Shown one piece after another: positions 25,070 through 33,942 of a stretch of DNA of 64,000 nt (within the stretch, counting starts at the first letter, position 1; every line of letters begins with the position of its first letter). A program made the translations under genes and the position numbers. Under the pieces are notes generated by a model. It searched no databases. It saw only the letters and a program-made list of their open reading frames with translations, and had not been told where the DNA came from. The DNA is from JAAYCI01 sp964370445. Its GTDB lineage: Bacteria > Bacillota > Clostridia > Oscillospirales > Ruminococcaceae. The stretch is taken from contig CAYJJK010000001.1 of the NCBI GenBank assembly GCA_964370445.1, positions 1 through 64,000 of the forward strand. Direction: 5' to 3'.

Positions 25070-25891
25070 TTGAGGTACATCAATATTTTTCTTGATTTTT
25101 TTCGCAGCCTTTGGCAAAACCGAGTGCTTTTGTGGAAACTTTCGGTAAACGATTTTAAAGCACGCTATGCCTCGTCTTTTTTGGGTACGGCATGGGCGTT
25201 TTTGCAACCGCTATTGCTGCTTTGCACCATGTGGTTTGCCTTTCAGGTGGCGCTGGGTAATGGTGACCAAGGGGGCTTTCCGTTCATTTTGTGGTTTGCA
25301 CCGGCCATGCTGGTATGGACATTTTTCTCGGAAAGCCTCAACGCCATGACAAACAGTATCCGAGGCTACAGCTATCTTGTTCGCAAGGTAAATTTCCGCG
25401 TAAGCATCCTCCCGCTGGTTAAAATGATATCCAGTTTCTTTGTGCACATTGGCATGCTAGTGTTTGTCGTGGTGATTTTGTTTGTATACAGGCAAGGCCT
25501 TACGATATACAGCTTGCAGTTGTTTTACTATTTAGCCTGTGTTTTTATGCTATTATTGGGCCTTGGCTGGCTGCTTAGTGCCGTTTCGCTGTTTGCACCA
25601 GACGTGGTTTCCATTGTGGCCATTGTACTAAACGTGGGCTTTTGGGCCTCGCCCATTGCCTGGAACCCCGAGTTGCTTGCATCGAGTCCGTTAGTGTTAC
25701 GGCTTTTACAAACGATAAACCCCATGTATTATGTGATTGAAGGATATCGAGACACTTTTCTTGGCAGAATGTGGTTTTGGGAGCGCCCACTTGGCATCAC
25801 GCTTTCTTTTTGGTGCATCGCCTTGGGCTTTTTTTTGCTGGGTGCCTTTGTGTTTAACCGCTTGCGTCCGCAATTTGCCGACGTACTATAG
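25070..25891 (+). CDS. ABC-2 type polysaccharide exporter permease (Wzm/TagG-like)
   Basis: 273 residues, TTG start behind AAGGAGAAC. Features: an amphipathic N-terminus (FRSLWQNRVLLWKLSVNDFK), the family start ARYASSFLGTAWAFLQPLLL, six hydrophobic helices, and the late motif NPMYYVIEGYRDTFLG. It forms the membrane channel that passes undecaprenyl-linked glycan across the membrane, powered by the ATPase encoded 14 bp downstream. The 24863-25069 stretch before it holds no gene; I see no clear promoter there. Confidence 0.92.
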   Translation: MRYINIFLDFFRSLWQNRVLLWKLSVNDFKARYASSFLGTAWAFLQPLLLLCTMWFAFQVALGNGDQGGFPFILWFAPAMLVWTFFSESLNAMTNSIRGYSYLVRKVNFRVSILPLVKMISSFFVHIGMLVFVVVILFVYRQGLTIYSLQLFYYLACVFMLLLGLGWLLSAVSLFAPDVVSIVAIVLNVGFWASPIAWNPELLASSPLVLRLLQTINPMYYVIEGYRDTFLGRMWFWERPLGITLSFWCIALGFFLLGAFVFNRLRPQFADVL

Positions 25892-25905
25892 AAAGGGGAG
25901 GGCAA

Positions 25906-27288
25906 ATGGCACAAGTGATGATCAGTGTGGCAGACTTATGCAAGGAGTATCCCTTGTATGACAAAGTGGTGGATAGATTAAAAGAGGCGCTGGACCCGCG
26001 GCACACCCCCCGCCATACGGTTTTTAGGGCGCTAAACAAGGTGAGCTTTAACATCGAAAAAGGCGAAACTTTTGGTATTATCGGCACAAATGGCAGTGGA
26101 AAAAGCACGCTGTTAAAAATATTGACTGGCGTAGTAACGCCAACACATGGCGAATTTCGTGTGCAGGGTTCACTTTCGGCCTTGCTAGAACTGGGCGCCG
26201 GCTTTAACCCAGATTACACCGGCAGGCAAAACATTTTTCTAAACGGTTCCATCATGGGGTATAGCGAAGCCGAGATGGAAGCAAAAGTGCCAGAAATCAT
26301 TGAATTTTCCAGCATTGGAGAATTTATCGACCAGCCAGTAAAAACCTATTCCAGCGGCATGTTTGCCCGTTTGGCGTTTTCACTTGCCATCAGCGTGCAC
26401 CCGGATGTTTTGGTGGTGGATGAAGCGCTGAGCGTGGGCGACGTGTTTTTTCAAAGCAAGTGTTTTCGTAAATTTAGCGAAATGCAAAAGCAAGGTACCA
26501 CCATTTTGCTGGTGAGCCACGATTTAAGCAGCATTGTGCAATATTGTACTAAGGCGCTTCTTTTAAACCGTGGGGAAGTGGTGGCCATGGGTGAACCAAA
26601 AGAAGTAGTAGATTTGTACAAAAAGATTTTGGTAAACCAATTCGACCCAAGTAATGGCCTAGCAGACAAGCAGCTACAAGATAAGTCCTCTTCTAACAAT
26701 ACGGCCGAAGCCCTTGCCGAAAAGGCCGAGCAAGTGGTGTCCGAAAGCGAAAAAGAGGGAAAAAAAGCTGGGGAAAAAACGTTGTTTATCAACCACCCAA
26801 CAGAAGGCGAATGGAAAACACGCCTTCAAATCAACGACGCTTTGTCTGAATATGGAGATAAAACAGCCGAATTTATCGATTATGCCGTTTTAGATGAAAA
26901 TGGCGTTGTGACAAATTTAATTGAAAAAACCAAAACTTTTAGCATTAAAATGAAGGTGAAGTTTAACCATGCGGTAAAGCACCCCATTTTTGCCTTTACC
27001 ATTAGGGACAGAAAAGGCAACGAGCTTTGCGGCACAAACACCATTTTGGAAAAACAGGACACGGGCTACCCTGCAAAAGGAGCCGAATATACCGTACAGT
27101 TTACGCAAAAAATGGACTTGCAAGGTGGGGAATATCTGCTTTCACTTGGGTGCACAAACTACAATAGTGATGGAGACCTTGTGGTGTATCACCGTTTGTA
27201 TGACTTGTGTAGCATTACAGTTGTATCAGACAAAAACACTGTGGGTGTGTATGATTTAAACTCTATAGTAAGCATTGGAACCAAATAA
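25906..27288 (+). CDS. Polysaccharide ABC transporter ATPase with C-terminal glycan-binding domain (Wzt)
   Basis: 460 residues. The nucleotide-binding domain has Walker A GTNGSGKST (60-68), signature YSSGMFARLAFSLAI (about 147) and Walker B VLVVDEALSVGD, followed by the switch VSHD. After a Ser/Glu/Lys linker (about 245-290) comes a beta-sandwich Wzt C-terminal domain (DYAVLDENGVVTNLIEKTKT, FAFTIRDRKGNELCGTNT, YLLSLGCTNYNSDGDLVVYH). In the E. coli O9a/O8 systems this domain recognises the capped end of the chain. Its presence suggests that the methyltransferase and kinase genes just upstream make such a cap. Confidence 0.93.
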   Translation: MAQVMISVADLCKEYPLYDKVVDRLKEALDPRHTPRHTVFRALNKVSFNIEKGETFGIIGTNGSGKSTLLKILTGVVTPTHGEFRVQGSLSALLELGAGFNPDYTGRQNIFLNGSIMGYSEAEMEAKVPEIIEFSSIGEFIDQPVKTYSSGMFARLAFSLAISVHPDVLVVDEALSVGDVFFQSKCFRKFSEMQKQGTTILLVSHDLSSIVQYCTKALLLNRGEVVAMGEPKEVVDLYKKILVNQFDPSNGLADKQLQDKSSSNNTAEALAEKAEQVVSESEKEGKKAGEKTLFINHPTEGEWKTRLQINDALSEYGDKTAEFIDYAVLDENGVVTNLIEKTKTFSIKMKVKFNHAVKHPIFAFTIRDRKGNELCGTNTILEKQDTGYPAKGAEYTVQFTQKMDLQGGEYLLSLGCTNYNSDGDLVVYHRLYDLCSITVVSDKNTVGVYDLNSIVSIGTK

Positions 27289-27346
27289 AAAGAATGCATA
27301 TTAAAAATGCACAAAACGGTTTGTGGTGTAAAAAGGGGAAACAACA

Positions 27347-28720
27347 TTGAAAATCCAAGAAACGCATAATAAGTGGATTTACGTGGTGCTGTGGTCGCTG
27401 GTGTCGATTGTGACGTTGACGGCCGTCTATGCGTTTGTTTGGTATACCTTTTATGGAAACACCATCTCTTCTCCCTTTTTTCGCCGTGGTGACTGGGTGG
27501 TGATTGTGCTATACAGCTTTTTGCTCTATGTGTTCACAGCGTTTTTAAAGGGTTATAAAATAGGTATTTCCCGCGTGATCGAGCTGATTTATTCACATGC
27601 TGTCGCCATTTGCATCACTAATTTTTTCACATATTTTCAAATTGCCCTGCTTAACTATGGTTTTTATGTCCCCTTTGAATTGGTTTTGATGACAGGGGTT
27701 CAAATTATGGTTGTGGGTGTGTTGGTCTATTGGGGCAACCGTATTTTTTACCGCATCTATCCGCCCAAAAATTTATTGGTGATTACAAACGAGGGGTGCT
27801 CGAACATCATTGATAAAAAAATGGATCTGCAACACAAAAAATATAAGGTTGCGGGCTTTTTAAAGGCAAAGGGCCTAAGCCTTGCCGAGATAGAAAAGGA
27901 TATTTCGAGTTACGATGCCGTTGTTTTGGCAGAGGCGGATAACCACTTGCAGACCATTTTGATACCACTGTGCTACGAAAGTGGCAAAGACTTTTATTTA
28001 TATCCCACACCTGGAAATGTAATTCTAAGCGCCTCTACGCAGAAAAGTATCATGGACACACCCCTACTTTTGTGCCGAAACCGCGGAATTTCCGGTGGGG
28101 TGTTATTTTTTAAAAAATGTGTGGATGTGGCACTGGCGCTTTTGCTTTTGATTCTCACTTTGCCGCTAATGCTTTTAACGGCCATTTTAATTAAGGCGCA
28201 AGATGGCGGCCCCGTTATTTTTAAGCAAGAACGCCTGACAAAAGACGGCAGGCTGTTTGAGCTGTATAAATTCCGCAGCATGATCCTAGCCGCCGAAGCC
28301 GACGGTGTGGCACGCCTTGCAAAGCAAAACGACAGCCGCATCACGCCCATTGGCAAATTTATTCGCAGAACGCGCTTTGATGAATTGCCACAGCTGATCA
28401 ACATTTTAAAAGGGGACATCACCTTTGTGGGCCCGCGGCCGGAGCGGCCGGAAATTGCACAGCAATATGAAGCGGAGTTTCCAGAGTTTCGCTATCGTCT
28501 TAAGGTAAAGGCAGGCCTTACGGGATATTCGCAGGTGGTGGGGCGCTACAACACAACACCAAGAGACAAATTGCTTTTAGATTTATATTACATCAAAAAT
28601 TGCTCAATATTGTTGGATTTCGAAATTTTACTGATGACGGCTAAAATTTTGATCTTGCCTGAAAGCACGCAAGGGGTAGAGACGGTGACGGCCTTGCAAG
28701 AGGACAAAACACAGGGATAG
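27347..28720 (+). CDS. Polyprenyl-phosphate sugar-1-phosphate transferase (WbaP/WcaJ-like)
   Basis: 457 residues, TTG start. Four N-terminal membrane helices, a CoA-binding-like cytoplasmic domain (NLLVITNEGCSNIIDKKM), a fifth membrane helix and the bacterial sugar transferase domain: GGPVIFKQERLTKDGRLFEL, KFRSMI, TRFDELPQLINILKGDITFV, GPRPERPEIAQQY. This integral membrane enzyme starts repeat-unit assembly by moving a hexose- or HexNAc-phosphate onto undecaprenyl phosphate. It is the only such initiator seen in the window, so all downstream transferases may act on its product. Sugar specificity cannot be read from sequence. Confidence 0.93.
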   Translation: MKIQETHNKWIYVVLWSLVSIVTLTAVYAFVWYTFYGNTISSPFFRRGDWVVIVLYSFLLYVFTAFLKGYKIGISRVIELIYSHAVAICITNFFTYFQIALLNYGFYVPFELVLMTGVQIMVVGVLVYWGNRIFYRIYPPKNLLVITNEGCSNIIDKKMDLQHKKYKVAGFLKAKGLSLAEIEKDISSYDAVVLAEADNHLQTILIPLCYESGKDFYLYPTPGNVILSASTQKSIMDTPLLLCRNRGISGGVLFFKKCVDVALALLLLILTLPLMLLTAILIKAQDGGPVIFKQERLTKDGRLFELYKFRSMILAAEADGVARLAKQNDSRITPIGKFIRRTRFDELPQLINILKGDITFVGPRPERPEIAQQYEAEFPEFRYRLKVKAGLTGYSQVVGRYNTTPRDKLLLDLYYIKNCSILLDFEILLMTAKILILPESTQGVETVTALQEDKTQG

Positions 28721-28756
28721 TAGCCGAAATAGGGTATCATAAAGGGGTTTACAGTT

Positions 28757-30028
28757 TTGAGCAGAATTTGGATTTTCAACCACTATGCACATACGCCGGA
28801 AAATGGCAACATTACACGGCACTATGATTTTGCCGGCCTTTTGCAAGAAAAGGGGCACACGGTAACAATTTTTACGTCTAGTGCTGTGCACAATACAGAC
28901 ATCAACGAGTGTAAAAACGGCGAGCCTTATGTTGAAAAAAATATAGAAGGCCGAAATTATGTGTTTGTAAAAACACGCAGCTATGGTAGCAACGGCAGCA
29001 AACGTGCACTAAATATGCTGGATTTTTATTTTGGGCTTCTAAAAGTGACAAAGCACTTTGAAAAGCCGGATATTGTTTATGCGTCTTCTCCACATATTTT
29101 CACCTTACAGGCTGGGATAAAAGTAGCAAAACACCTAAAAGTGCCCTGCCTTTGTGAAGTGCGTGATTTATGGCCGGAGGCAATTGTGACATTCAGCCGC
29201 TTAACAGAAAAAAACCCTGTTATTCGGTATTTGTATCGTTTAGAAAAATCCATATACAAAAAAACGGATGGTCTAATTTTTACACAACCAAAAGCCACAA
29301 ATTATATACTAGAAAAATCATGGGCAGATGAGATTGATTTTTCTAAGATTTACAATGTGAACAATGGTGTTGATTTAAGACTTTTTCAGGAAAGAATACA
29401 ATCTCATCCAGTTCAAGATGAAGATTTAAATAATAGGCAACTTTTCAAGGTGGTGTACACCGGCGCGATTAGACCCGTGAATAACTTGGGCATGATTTTA
29501 GATGCAGCAAAGCTTATAAGCAATCCAAATGTTTGCTTTTTGCTTTGGGGTGATGGCAACGAAGTACCGGATCTAAAAAAGCGTATTCTTGACGAAAAGA
29601 TTTCTAATGTGATTATAAAGGGCTACGTGCCCAAACCGTATATTCCCTCTATTTTATCAAAATCGAACGTCAATTTATGGCATTATATTCCACTAGAAAA
29701 AAGCCCTTTACGATATGGAATCAGTCAAAATAAAACTTGTGAATATTTTGCATCTGGAAAGCCTGTGTTAGCAACTTTTTCAGTTGGTAGCGAGATGGTC
29801 CTAGAGTATAACACAGGTATGATTTTGAACGAGTCAACACCTCAAAATGTTGCACGTGCAGTAGAGGAAATGGCCTCGTTAGATGAAAAAGTTTTAGCTC
29901 AAATGGGTAGCAATAACTTGCGGTTGGCACAAGAATATGACATAAATGAACTTGCGCAAAAGTTAAACACGGCGATCCAAAACACTATTGAACGATACAA
30001 CAGAGAAAAAAGGAGTTCTAAATGCTAA
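28757..30028 (+). CDS. GT4-type glycosyltransferase (WbuB/FnlC-associated type)
   Basis: 423 residues, TTG start after AAAGGGG. N-terminus IWIFNHYAHTPENGNITRHY and DIVYASSPHIFTLQAG, LCEVRDLWPEAIV then HFEKP-type spacing, C-terminal half with FKVVYTGAIRPVNNLGMILD, FLLWGDGNEVPDLKKRI, KTCEYFASGKPVLATF. The VRDLWPE motif marks the WbuB-like GT4 subgroup that transfers deoxy amino sugars. It overlaps the next gene (30022) and directly precedes the WbpB/D/E trio, so it may use the sugar made by them. Confidence 0.88.
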   Translation: MSRIWIFNHYAHTPENGNITRHYDFAGLLQEKGHTVTIFTSSAVHNTDINECKNGEPYVEKNIEGRNYVFVKTRSYGSNGSKRALNMLDFYFGLLKVTKHFEKPDIVYASSPHIFTLQAGIKVAKHLKVPCLCEVRDLWPEAIVTFSRLTEKNPVIRYLYRLEKSIYKKTDGLIFTQPKATNYILEKSWADEIDFSKIYNVNNGVDLRLFQERIQSHPVQDEDLNNRQLFKVVYTGAIRPVNNLGMILDAAKLISNPNVCFLLWGDGNEVPDLKKRILDEKISNVIIKGYVPKPYIPSILSKSNVNLWHYIPLEKSPLRYGISQNKTCEYFASGKPVLATFSVGSEMVLEYNTGMILNESTPQNVARAVEEMASLDEKVLAQMGSNNLRLAQEYDINELAQKLNTAIQNTIERYNREKRSSKC

Positions 30029-31104
30029 CATACGCCATCATCGGCTGTGGCCGAATTTCTAAAAACCACATGCAAGCATACAAAGAAAACCAAGGTGAAT
30101 TACAACTTGTGGCCGTGTGCGATATTTTAGAGCAAAACATGAAGTCTATGCTGGAAAATGCCGGCTTGCCTTCTGAAACTCCGCAATACACAAACCACCT
30201 AGACATGTTAAAAAAGGCAAAACCACAATTTGTGGCCCTTGCCACCGAAAGCCACCTGCATGCACAAATGGCGCTGGATTGCATGGAGCACAGCGCACAT
30301 GTGGTAGTGGAAAAACCGTTTGCCCTTTCGATGCAGGATGCCAAATCCATGTTGGAAATGCAAAATAAGACGGGGCTTGTGTTGTATCCTTGCCATCAAA
30401 ACCGGTTCAACAAATCCATTCAAAAAATGAGAGGCGCATTGGAAGCGGGTGATTTCGGCCGCCTTTTGCACGGCACAGCACATATTCGCTGGAACCGCAA
30501 CCAAGGCTACTATACGCAGGCACCTTGGCGTGGCACCTGGGAAAAAGATGGTGGAGCACTGATGAACCAGTGCATCCATAACATTGACCTCTTACGCTGG
30601 ATGATGGGTGGCGAGGTAGATGAAGTGTTTGCCTACACAGACCGCCTGTGCCATGATTACATTGAGGCCGAAGATGTGGGCCTCGCCCTTGTAAAATTTT
30701 CAAATGGAAGTTATGGCATTATCGAGGGCACCACAAATGTTTACCCCAATAACTTAGAGGAAACCTTGTACCTCTTTGGGGAAAAAGGCACAGCTAAAGC
30801 CGGTGGTTCTGCCGTGAACAAAATTGAGGCGTGGCGCTTTGAAAATGGGGAAGACGAAGAGACTGTGGTAAGCGAATACAAGGAAACCCCGCCGAACGTC
30901 TACGGTTTTGGGCACACATATCTTTATAAAGACGCCATTTTGGCCATGAAAGGGGAGAAGGCCCCCTACATTCCCGCGGAAGATGGCTTAAAAGCGCTGG
31001 AGATGGTTTTGGCGATTTATCAATCGAAAAAAACGGGCCTGCCTGTAAAATTACCGCTTGCCGATTTTGCCAGCATCGACATGAGAGGGACGTTTGATGA
31101 GTAA
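30022..31104 (+). CDS. Gfo/Idh/MocA oxidoreductase, WbpB/WlbA type (UDP-GlcNAcA 3-dehydrogenase)
   Basis: 360 residues. N-terminal Rossmann fold (YAIIGCGRISKNHMQAYKEN), the family EKP motif VVVEKPFALSMQDA (about 94), and a substrate domain with YYTQAPWRGTWEKDGGALMN then QCIHNIDLLRWMMGG. WlbA/WbpB oxidises the C3 hydroxyl of UDP-GlcNAcA to a ketone for transamination. It is followed, with overlapping stops and starts, by the acetyltransferase and aminotransferase of the same route, the classic wlb/wbp gene grouping. Confidence 0.9.
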   Translation: MLTYAIIGCGRISKNHMQAYKENQGELQLVAVCDILEQNMKSMLENAGLPSETPQYTNHLDMLKKAKPQFVALATESHLHAQMALDCMEHSAHVVVEKPFALSMQDAKSMLEMQNKTGLVLYPCHQNRFNKSIQKMRGALEAGDFGRLLHGTAHIRWNRNQGYYTQAPWRGTWEKDGGALMNQCIHNIDLLRWMMGGEVDEVFAYTDRLCHDYIEAEDVGLALVKFSNGSYGIIEGTTNVYPNNLEETLYLFGEKGTAKAGGSAVNKIEAWRFENGEDEETVVSEYKETPPNVYGFGHTYLYKDAILAMKGEKAPYIPAEDGLKALEMVLAIYQSKKTGLPVKLPLADFASIDMRGTFDE

Positions 31105-31684
31105 AGATTTTTTTGTGCACGAAAGCAGCTATATCGACGAAGATGTAGAAATTGGTGCCGGCACAAAAATTTGGCATTTTTGCCACATCCAAAAAGGGGT
31201 ACAAATAGGCGAAAATTGCAGCTTTGGCCAAAATGTTAATGTGGGTAACCATGTAAAAATCGGTACGGGGTGCCGCGTGCAAAATAATGTTACAGTGTAT
31301 GAAAATGTAACCCTGGAGGACTATGTTTTTTGTGGGCCGTCCATGGTGTTTACCAATGTGGGCACGCCGCGTGCAAAGTATCCGGTAAAAGATAAAGAAA
31401 AAGGTTTTAGCAACACGCTGGTGCGGTATGGAGCCTCCATCGGAGCCAATGCCACTGTTGTGTGCGGCAACACCGTGGGTCGCTGTGCCTTGGTGGCGGC
31501 CGGTGCTGTGGTTACAAAAGATGTGCCGGCATATGCGGTGGTGGCCGGTGTGCCGGCAAAACAAATCGGCTGGATTTGCGAGTGTGGCCAACTTTTGAAA
31601 AGCGGTTTCACTTGCGAAAGTTGCAACCGCCATTACTCCGAAAATAACAAGGGAGAATTAGAGGAACTTTCCGATGGAATTTAG
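31097..31684 (+). CDS. UDP-2-acetamido-3-amino-2,3-dideoxy-GlcA 3-N-acetyltransferase (WbpD/WlbB type)
   Basis: 195 residues from ATG 31097, inside the end of the previous gene. A left-handed beta-helix acyltransferase: IWHFCHIQKGVQIGENCSFG then GQNVNVGNHVKIG, NNVTVYENVTLEDYVFCGPS, MVFTNVGTPRAKYP, IGANATVVCGNTVG, YAVVAGVPAKQIGWICECG. The MVFTNV loop and the final IGW-CECG are specific for the WbpD/WlbB branch. It acetylates the 3-amino group made by the aminotransferase that follows. Confidence 0.92.
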   Translation: MSKDFFVHESSYIDEDVEIGAGTKIWHFCHIQKGVQIGENCSFGQNVNVGNHVKIGTGCRVQNNVTVYENVTLEDYVFCGPSMVFTNVGTPRAKYPVKDKEKGFSNTLVRYGASIGANATVVCGNTVGRCALVAAGAVVTKDVPAYAVVAGVPAKQIGWICECGQLLKSGFTCESCNRHYSENNKGELEELSDGI

Positions 31685-32804
31685 AGATTTAAAAGCACAA
31701 TACTGGCATTTGCAAACCGAAATGGATGCCGCTATACTGGCGGCTGTGCGCAATGGGCAGTTTATTTTGGGCAAAGAAGTTACACAACTTGAAGCTAAAC
31801 TTGCCGAATATGTGGGCGTTTCCCACTGTGTTACCTGTGGTAATGGAACTGACGCACTGCAACTGGCACTCCTTTGCAAAGGCATAGGCAAGGGAGACGC
31901 TGTGTTTGTGCCGGATCTCACTTTTTTTGCCTCGGCGGAGGTGATAGCCGCAGTAGGCGCTACCCCTGTTTTTGTGGATATTGATATCGACACATTTAAC
32001 ATGTGCCCCAAAAGTTTAGAAACCGCAATAGCGCGCGTACAAATAGAGGGTGTGTTGCAAGCAAAAGCTGTGATAGCGGTGGATTTATTTGGCCTGCCCG
32101 CAGATTTTTCTTCCATCACAGCGCTATGCAAACAGCATAATCTTTTGCTTATCGAGGACGGTGCACAAGGGTTTGGCGGCAAAATTGGCGAGGCACGTGC
32201 GTGCAGTTTTGGTGATATCGCAACCACGTCCTTTTTTCCGGCAAAACCTCTTGGTTGTTATGGTGACGGCGGCGCACTGTTCACAAATGAAGATGCTACA
32301 AAAGAGCGCTTGCTCTCTTTGCGTGTGCACGGCAAAGGGACCGACAAATACGACAATGTGCGCATTGGCATGAATTCGCGTTTAGACACTGTGCAAGCGG
32401 CTGTTTTAAACGTAAAGCTAAATGCCTTTTTTACGCATGAGCTCGATGATGTGAACGATGTAGCGTCTTTTTATACAGAGCAATTGGAAGCACTTGTAAA
32501 GGTGCCAAAGGTGCCAAAGGGCTATTTTTCCAGCTGGGCGCAGTATAGTATTTTGCTAAATAGCGAAGAACAGCGCGATGGTTTGCGCAATCATTTGCAA
32601 GAAAACGGCGTGCCCACTATGATTTATTTCCCAAAACCGATGCATGCGCAAACGGCATTTTCTCATCTTGCAGACGATGGACGACACTGCCCAAACGCAA
32701 GCGAAGTAAGCCGCCGCGTGCTTGCACTGCCTATGGGGCCATATGTAACCAAAGAGGACAGACAAACGGTGTGCGATGCAGTGAAAGCGTATTTAAAACG
32801 ATAA
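31674..32804 (+). CDS. DegT/DnrJ/EryC1 aminotransferase, WbpE/WlbC type
   Basis: 376-residue PLP enzyme. It starts with MEFRDLKAQYWHLQTEMDAA, characteristic of WbpE, then GNGTDALQLALLCKGIGKGD, VPDLTFFASAEVIAAVGATP, IEDGAQGFGG, and the PLP lysine in TTSFFPAKPLGCYGDGGALF. It aminates the 3-keto sugar produced by the WbpB-like enzyme, using glutamate as donor. With the WbpA- and WbpI-like genes 18-22 kb upstream, this would complete UDP-ManNAc(3NAc)A synthesis. Confidence 0.92.
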   Translation: MEFRDLKAQYWHLQTEMDAAILAAVRNGQFILGKEVTQLEAKLAEYVGVSHCVTCGNGTDALQLALLCKGIGKGDAVFVPDLTFFASAEVIAAVGATPVFVDIDIDTFNMCPKSLETAIARVQIEGVLQAKAVIAVDLFGLPADFSSITALCKQHNLLLIEDGAQGFGGKIGEARACSFGDIATTSFFPAKPLGCYGDGGALFTNEDATKERLLSLRVHGKGTDKYDNVRIGMNSRLDTVQAAVLNVKLNAFFTHELDDVNDVASFYTEQLEALVKVPKVPKGYFSSWAQYSILLNSEEQRDGLRNHLQENGVPTMIYFPKPMHAQTAFSHLADDGRHCPNASEVSRRVLALPMGPYVTKEDRQTVCDAVKAYLKR

Positions 32805-32883
32805 TTTGTATAAAAGGAGCTTTTACCAATAAGATCCATGTAAAAAACGACTTGTAGGGTATGTGAAAAAATAGGGATAAACG

Positions 32884-33924
32884 ATGCTTACTGTGTATCA
32901 ATTGGTTTTTAGTATTGTGTTTCTTTTGGGTATTCCCATTTTACTGGGGGCTTTTTTTCAACGTTTTATGGAAGAAAGCCTTTTTGCGCTTGGCATTTCC
33001 TATGTGCTGGGCTTGTTTTCGATGCTGGCTCTGTTTCAGCTGATTTACATCCCGTTTGTGCTCACAAATCAAAATTTCCTCCCTCCGTTTTGGATATGGT
33101 TGTGCCTCATTTTGGTGGGCGGTGTAGCTTCTGCCCTCTACAATCGACATTGGTTTTTAAAGCAGGCTACAGCCCTTAAACAAAACTTTCGCCCATTTCC
33201 GCTTATTTTGGTGGTTGCACTTTTGCTGATTGCAGCGCAAGTGTTTTTGGTTACCTTTTTTCAACATACCGATTGGGACGATTCTTTTTATGTGGCAACG
33301 TCGGTTACCACCTGGCAAACCGACACAATGTTTTTATATCATCCCTATTTTGGTGATGAATATGCCTATTTTCCCACACGCTATGCACTTTCCGGCTATG
33401 TTCTATTTTGCGCGGCACTCTCAAAGGCAATCGGCGTACACCCTGCTATTTTAATGCACAGCATTTTGCCCTTTTTTCTCATAATAGTAGCCTACCTTGT
33501 GTATGCGCTGGTGGGGGCAAGGCTTTTTTCTGGCAACAGAGAGAAAACAGGATGGTTTTTGGTGTTTATGTCGCTGTTAAATTTGTTTGGCAACACCTCT
33601 GTTTATACCTCTTCCAGCTTTTTATTGCTTCGCATCTGGCAAGGCAAGGCCATTTTAGGCACCATTTGTATCCCTTTGCTATTTTGGTTTATGATGCAGG
33701 TGCAAAAGCAAAAAGACAAAACAATACACTGGGTGGCTCTCTTGGTTGTGGTTTTAAGTGCGTGTGCTTTTTCTTCTATGGGGGTGATGCTGGCACCACT
33801 GTTTTTAGGCTGTTTTTCCCTTACTTTTGCGGTGATGCAAAAAAACATAAAGATACTGCTTAAAACGTTTTTCTGCCTTGCTCCGTGTTTTGTTTATGGC
33901 ATTTTATATGTGTTGCTACGCTAA
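32884..33924 (+). CDS. Large membrane protein, first half (DUF6077-like)
   Basis: 346 residues with about nine hydrophobic helices. The extracytoplasmic-type motif HTDWDDSFYVATSVTTWQTD and FPTRYALSGYVLF, then HPAILMHSILPFF and LLRIWQGKAILGTICIPLLF, recall the uncharacterised ~550-residue DUF6077 membrane proteins of Firmicutes, which resemble GT-C glycosyltransferases. The chain ends at TAA 33924 after a last helix, whereas the family continues. The next ORF, 18 bp on, looks like the missing C-terminal half. Either a split gene or an ancient stop mutation. Family naming is from memory of motifs and is tentative. Confidence 0.6.
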   Translation: MLTVYQLVFSIVFLLGIPILLGAFFQRFMEESLFALGISYVLGLFSMLALFQLIYIPFVLTNQNFLPPFWIWLCLILVGGVASALYNRHWFLKQATALKQNFRPFPLILVVALLLIAAQVFLVTFFQHTDWDDSFYVATSVTTWQTDTMFLYHPYFGDEYAYFPTRYALSGYVLFCAALSKAIGVHPAILMHSILPFFLIIVAYLVYALVGARLFSGNREKTGWFLVFMSLLNLFGNTSVYTSSSFLLLRIWQGKAILGTICIPLLFWFMMQVQKQKDKTIHWVALLVVVLSACAFSSMGVMLAPLFLGCFSLTFAVMQKNIKILLKTFFCLAPCFVYGILYVLLR

Positions 33925-33942
33925 AAAATGGAGGCACTGTAA

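Noticed and set aside
30794..31633. 279-residue minus-strand ORF
   Set aside because: Fully overlaps the WbpB- and WbpD-like genes in the opposite direction; composition is that of a shadow frame.
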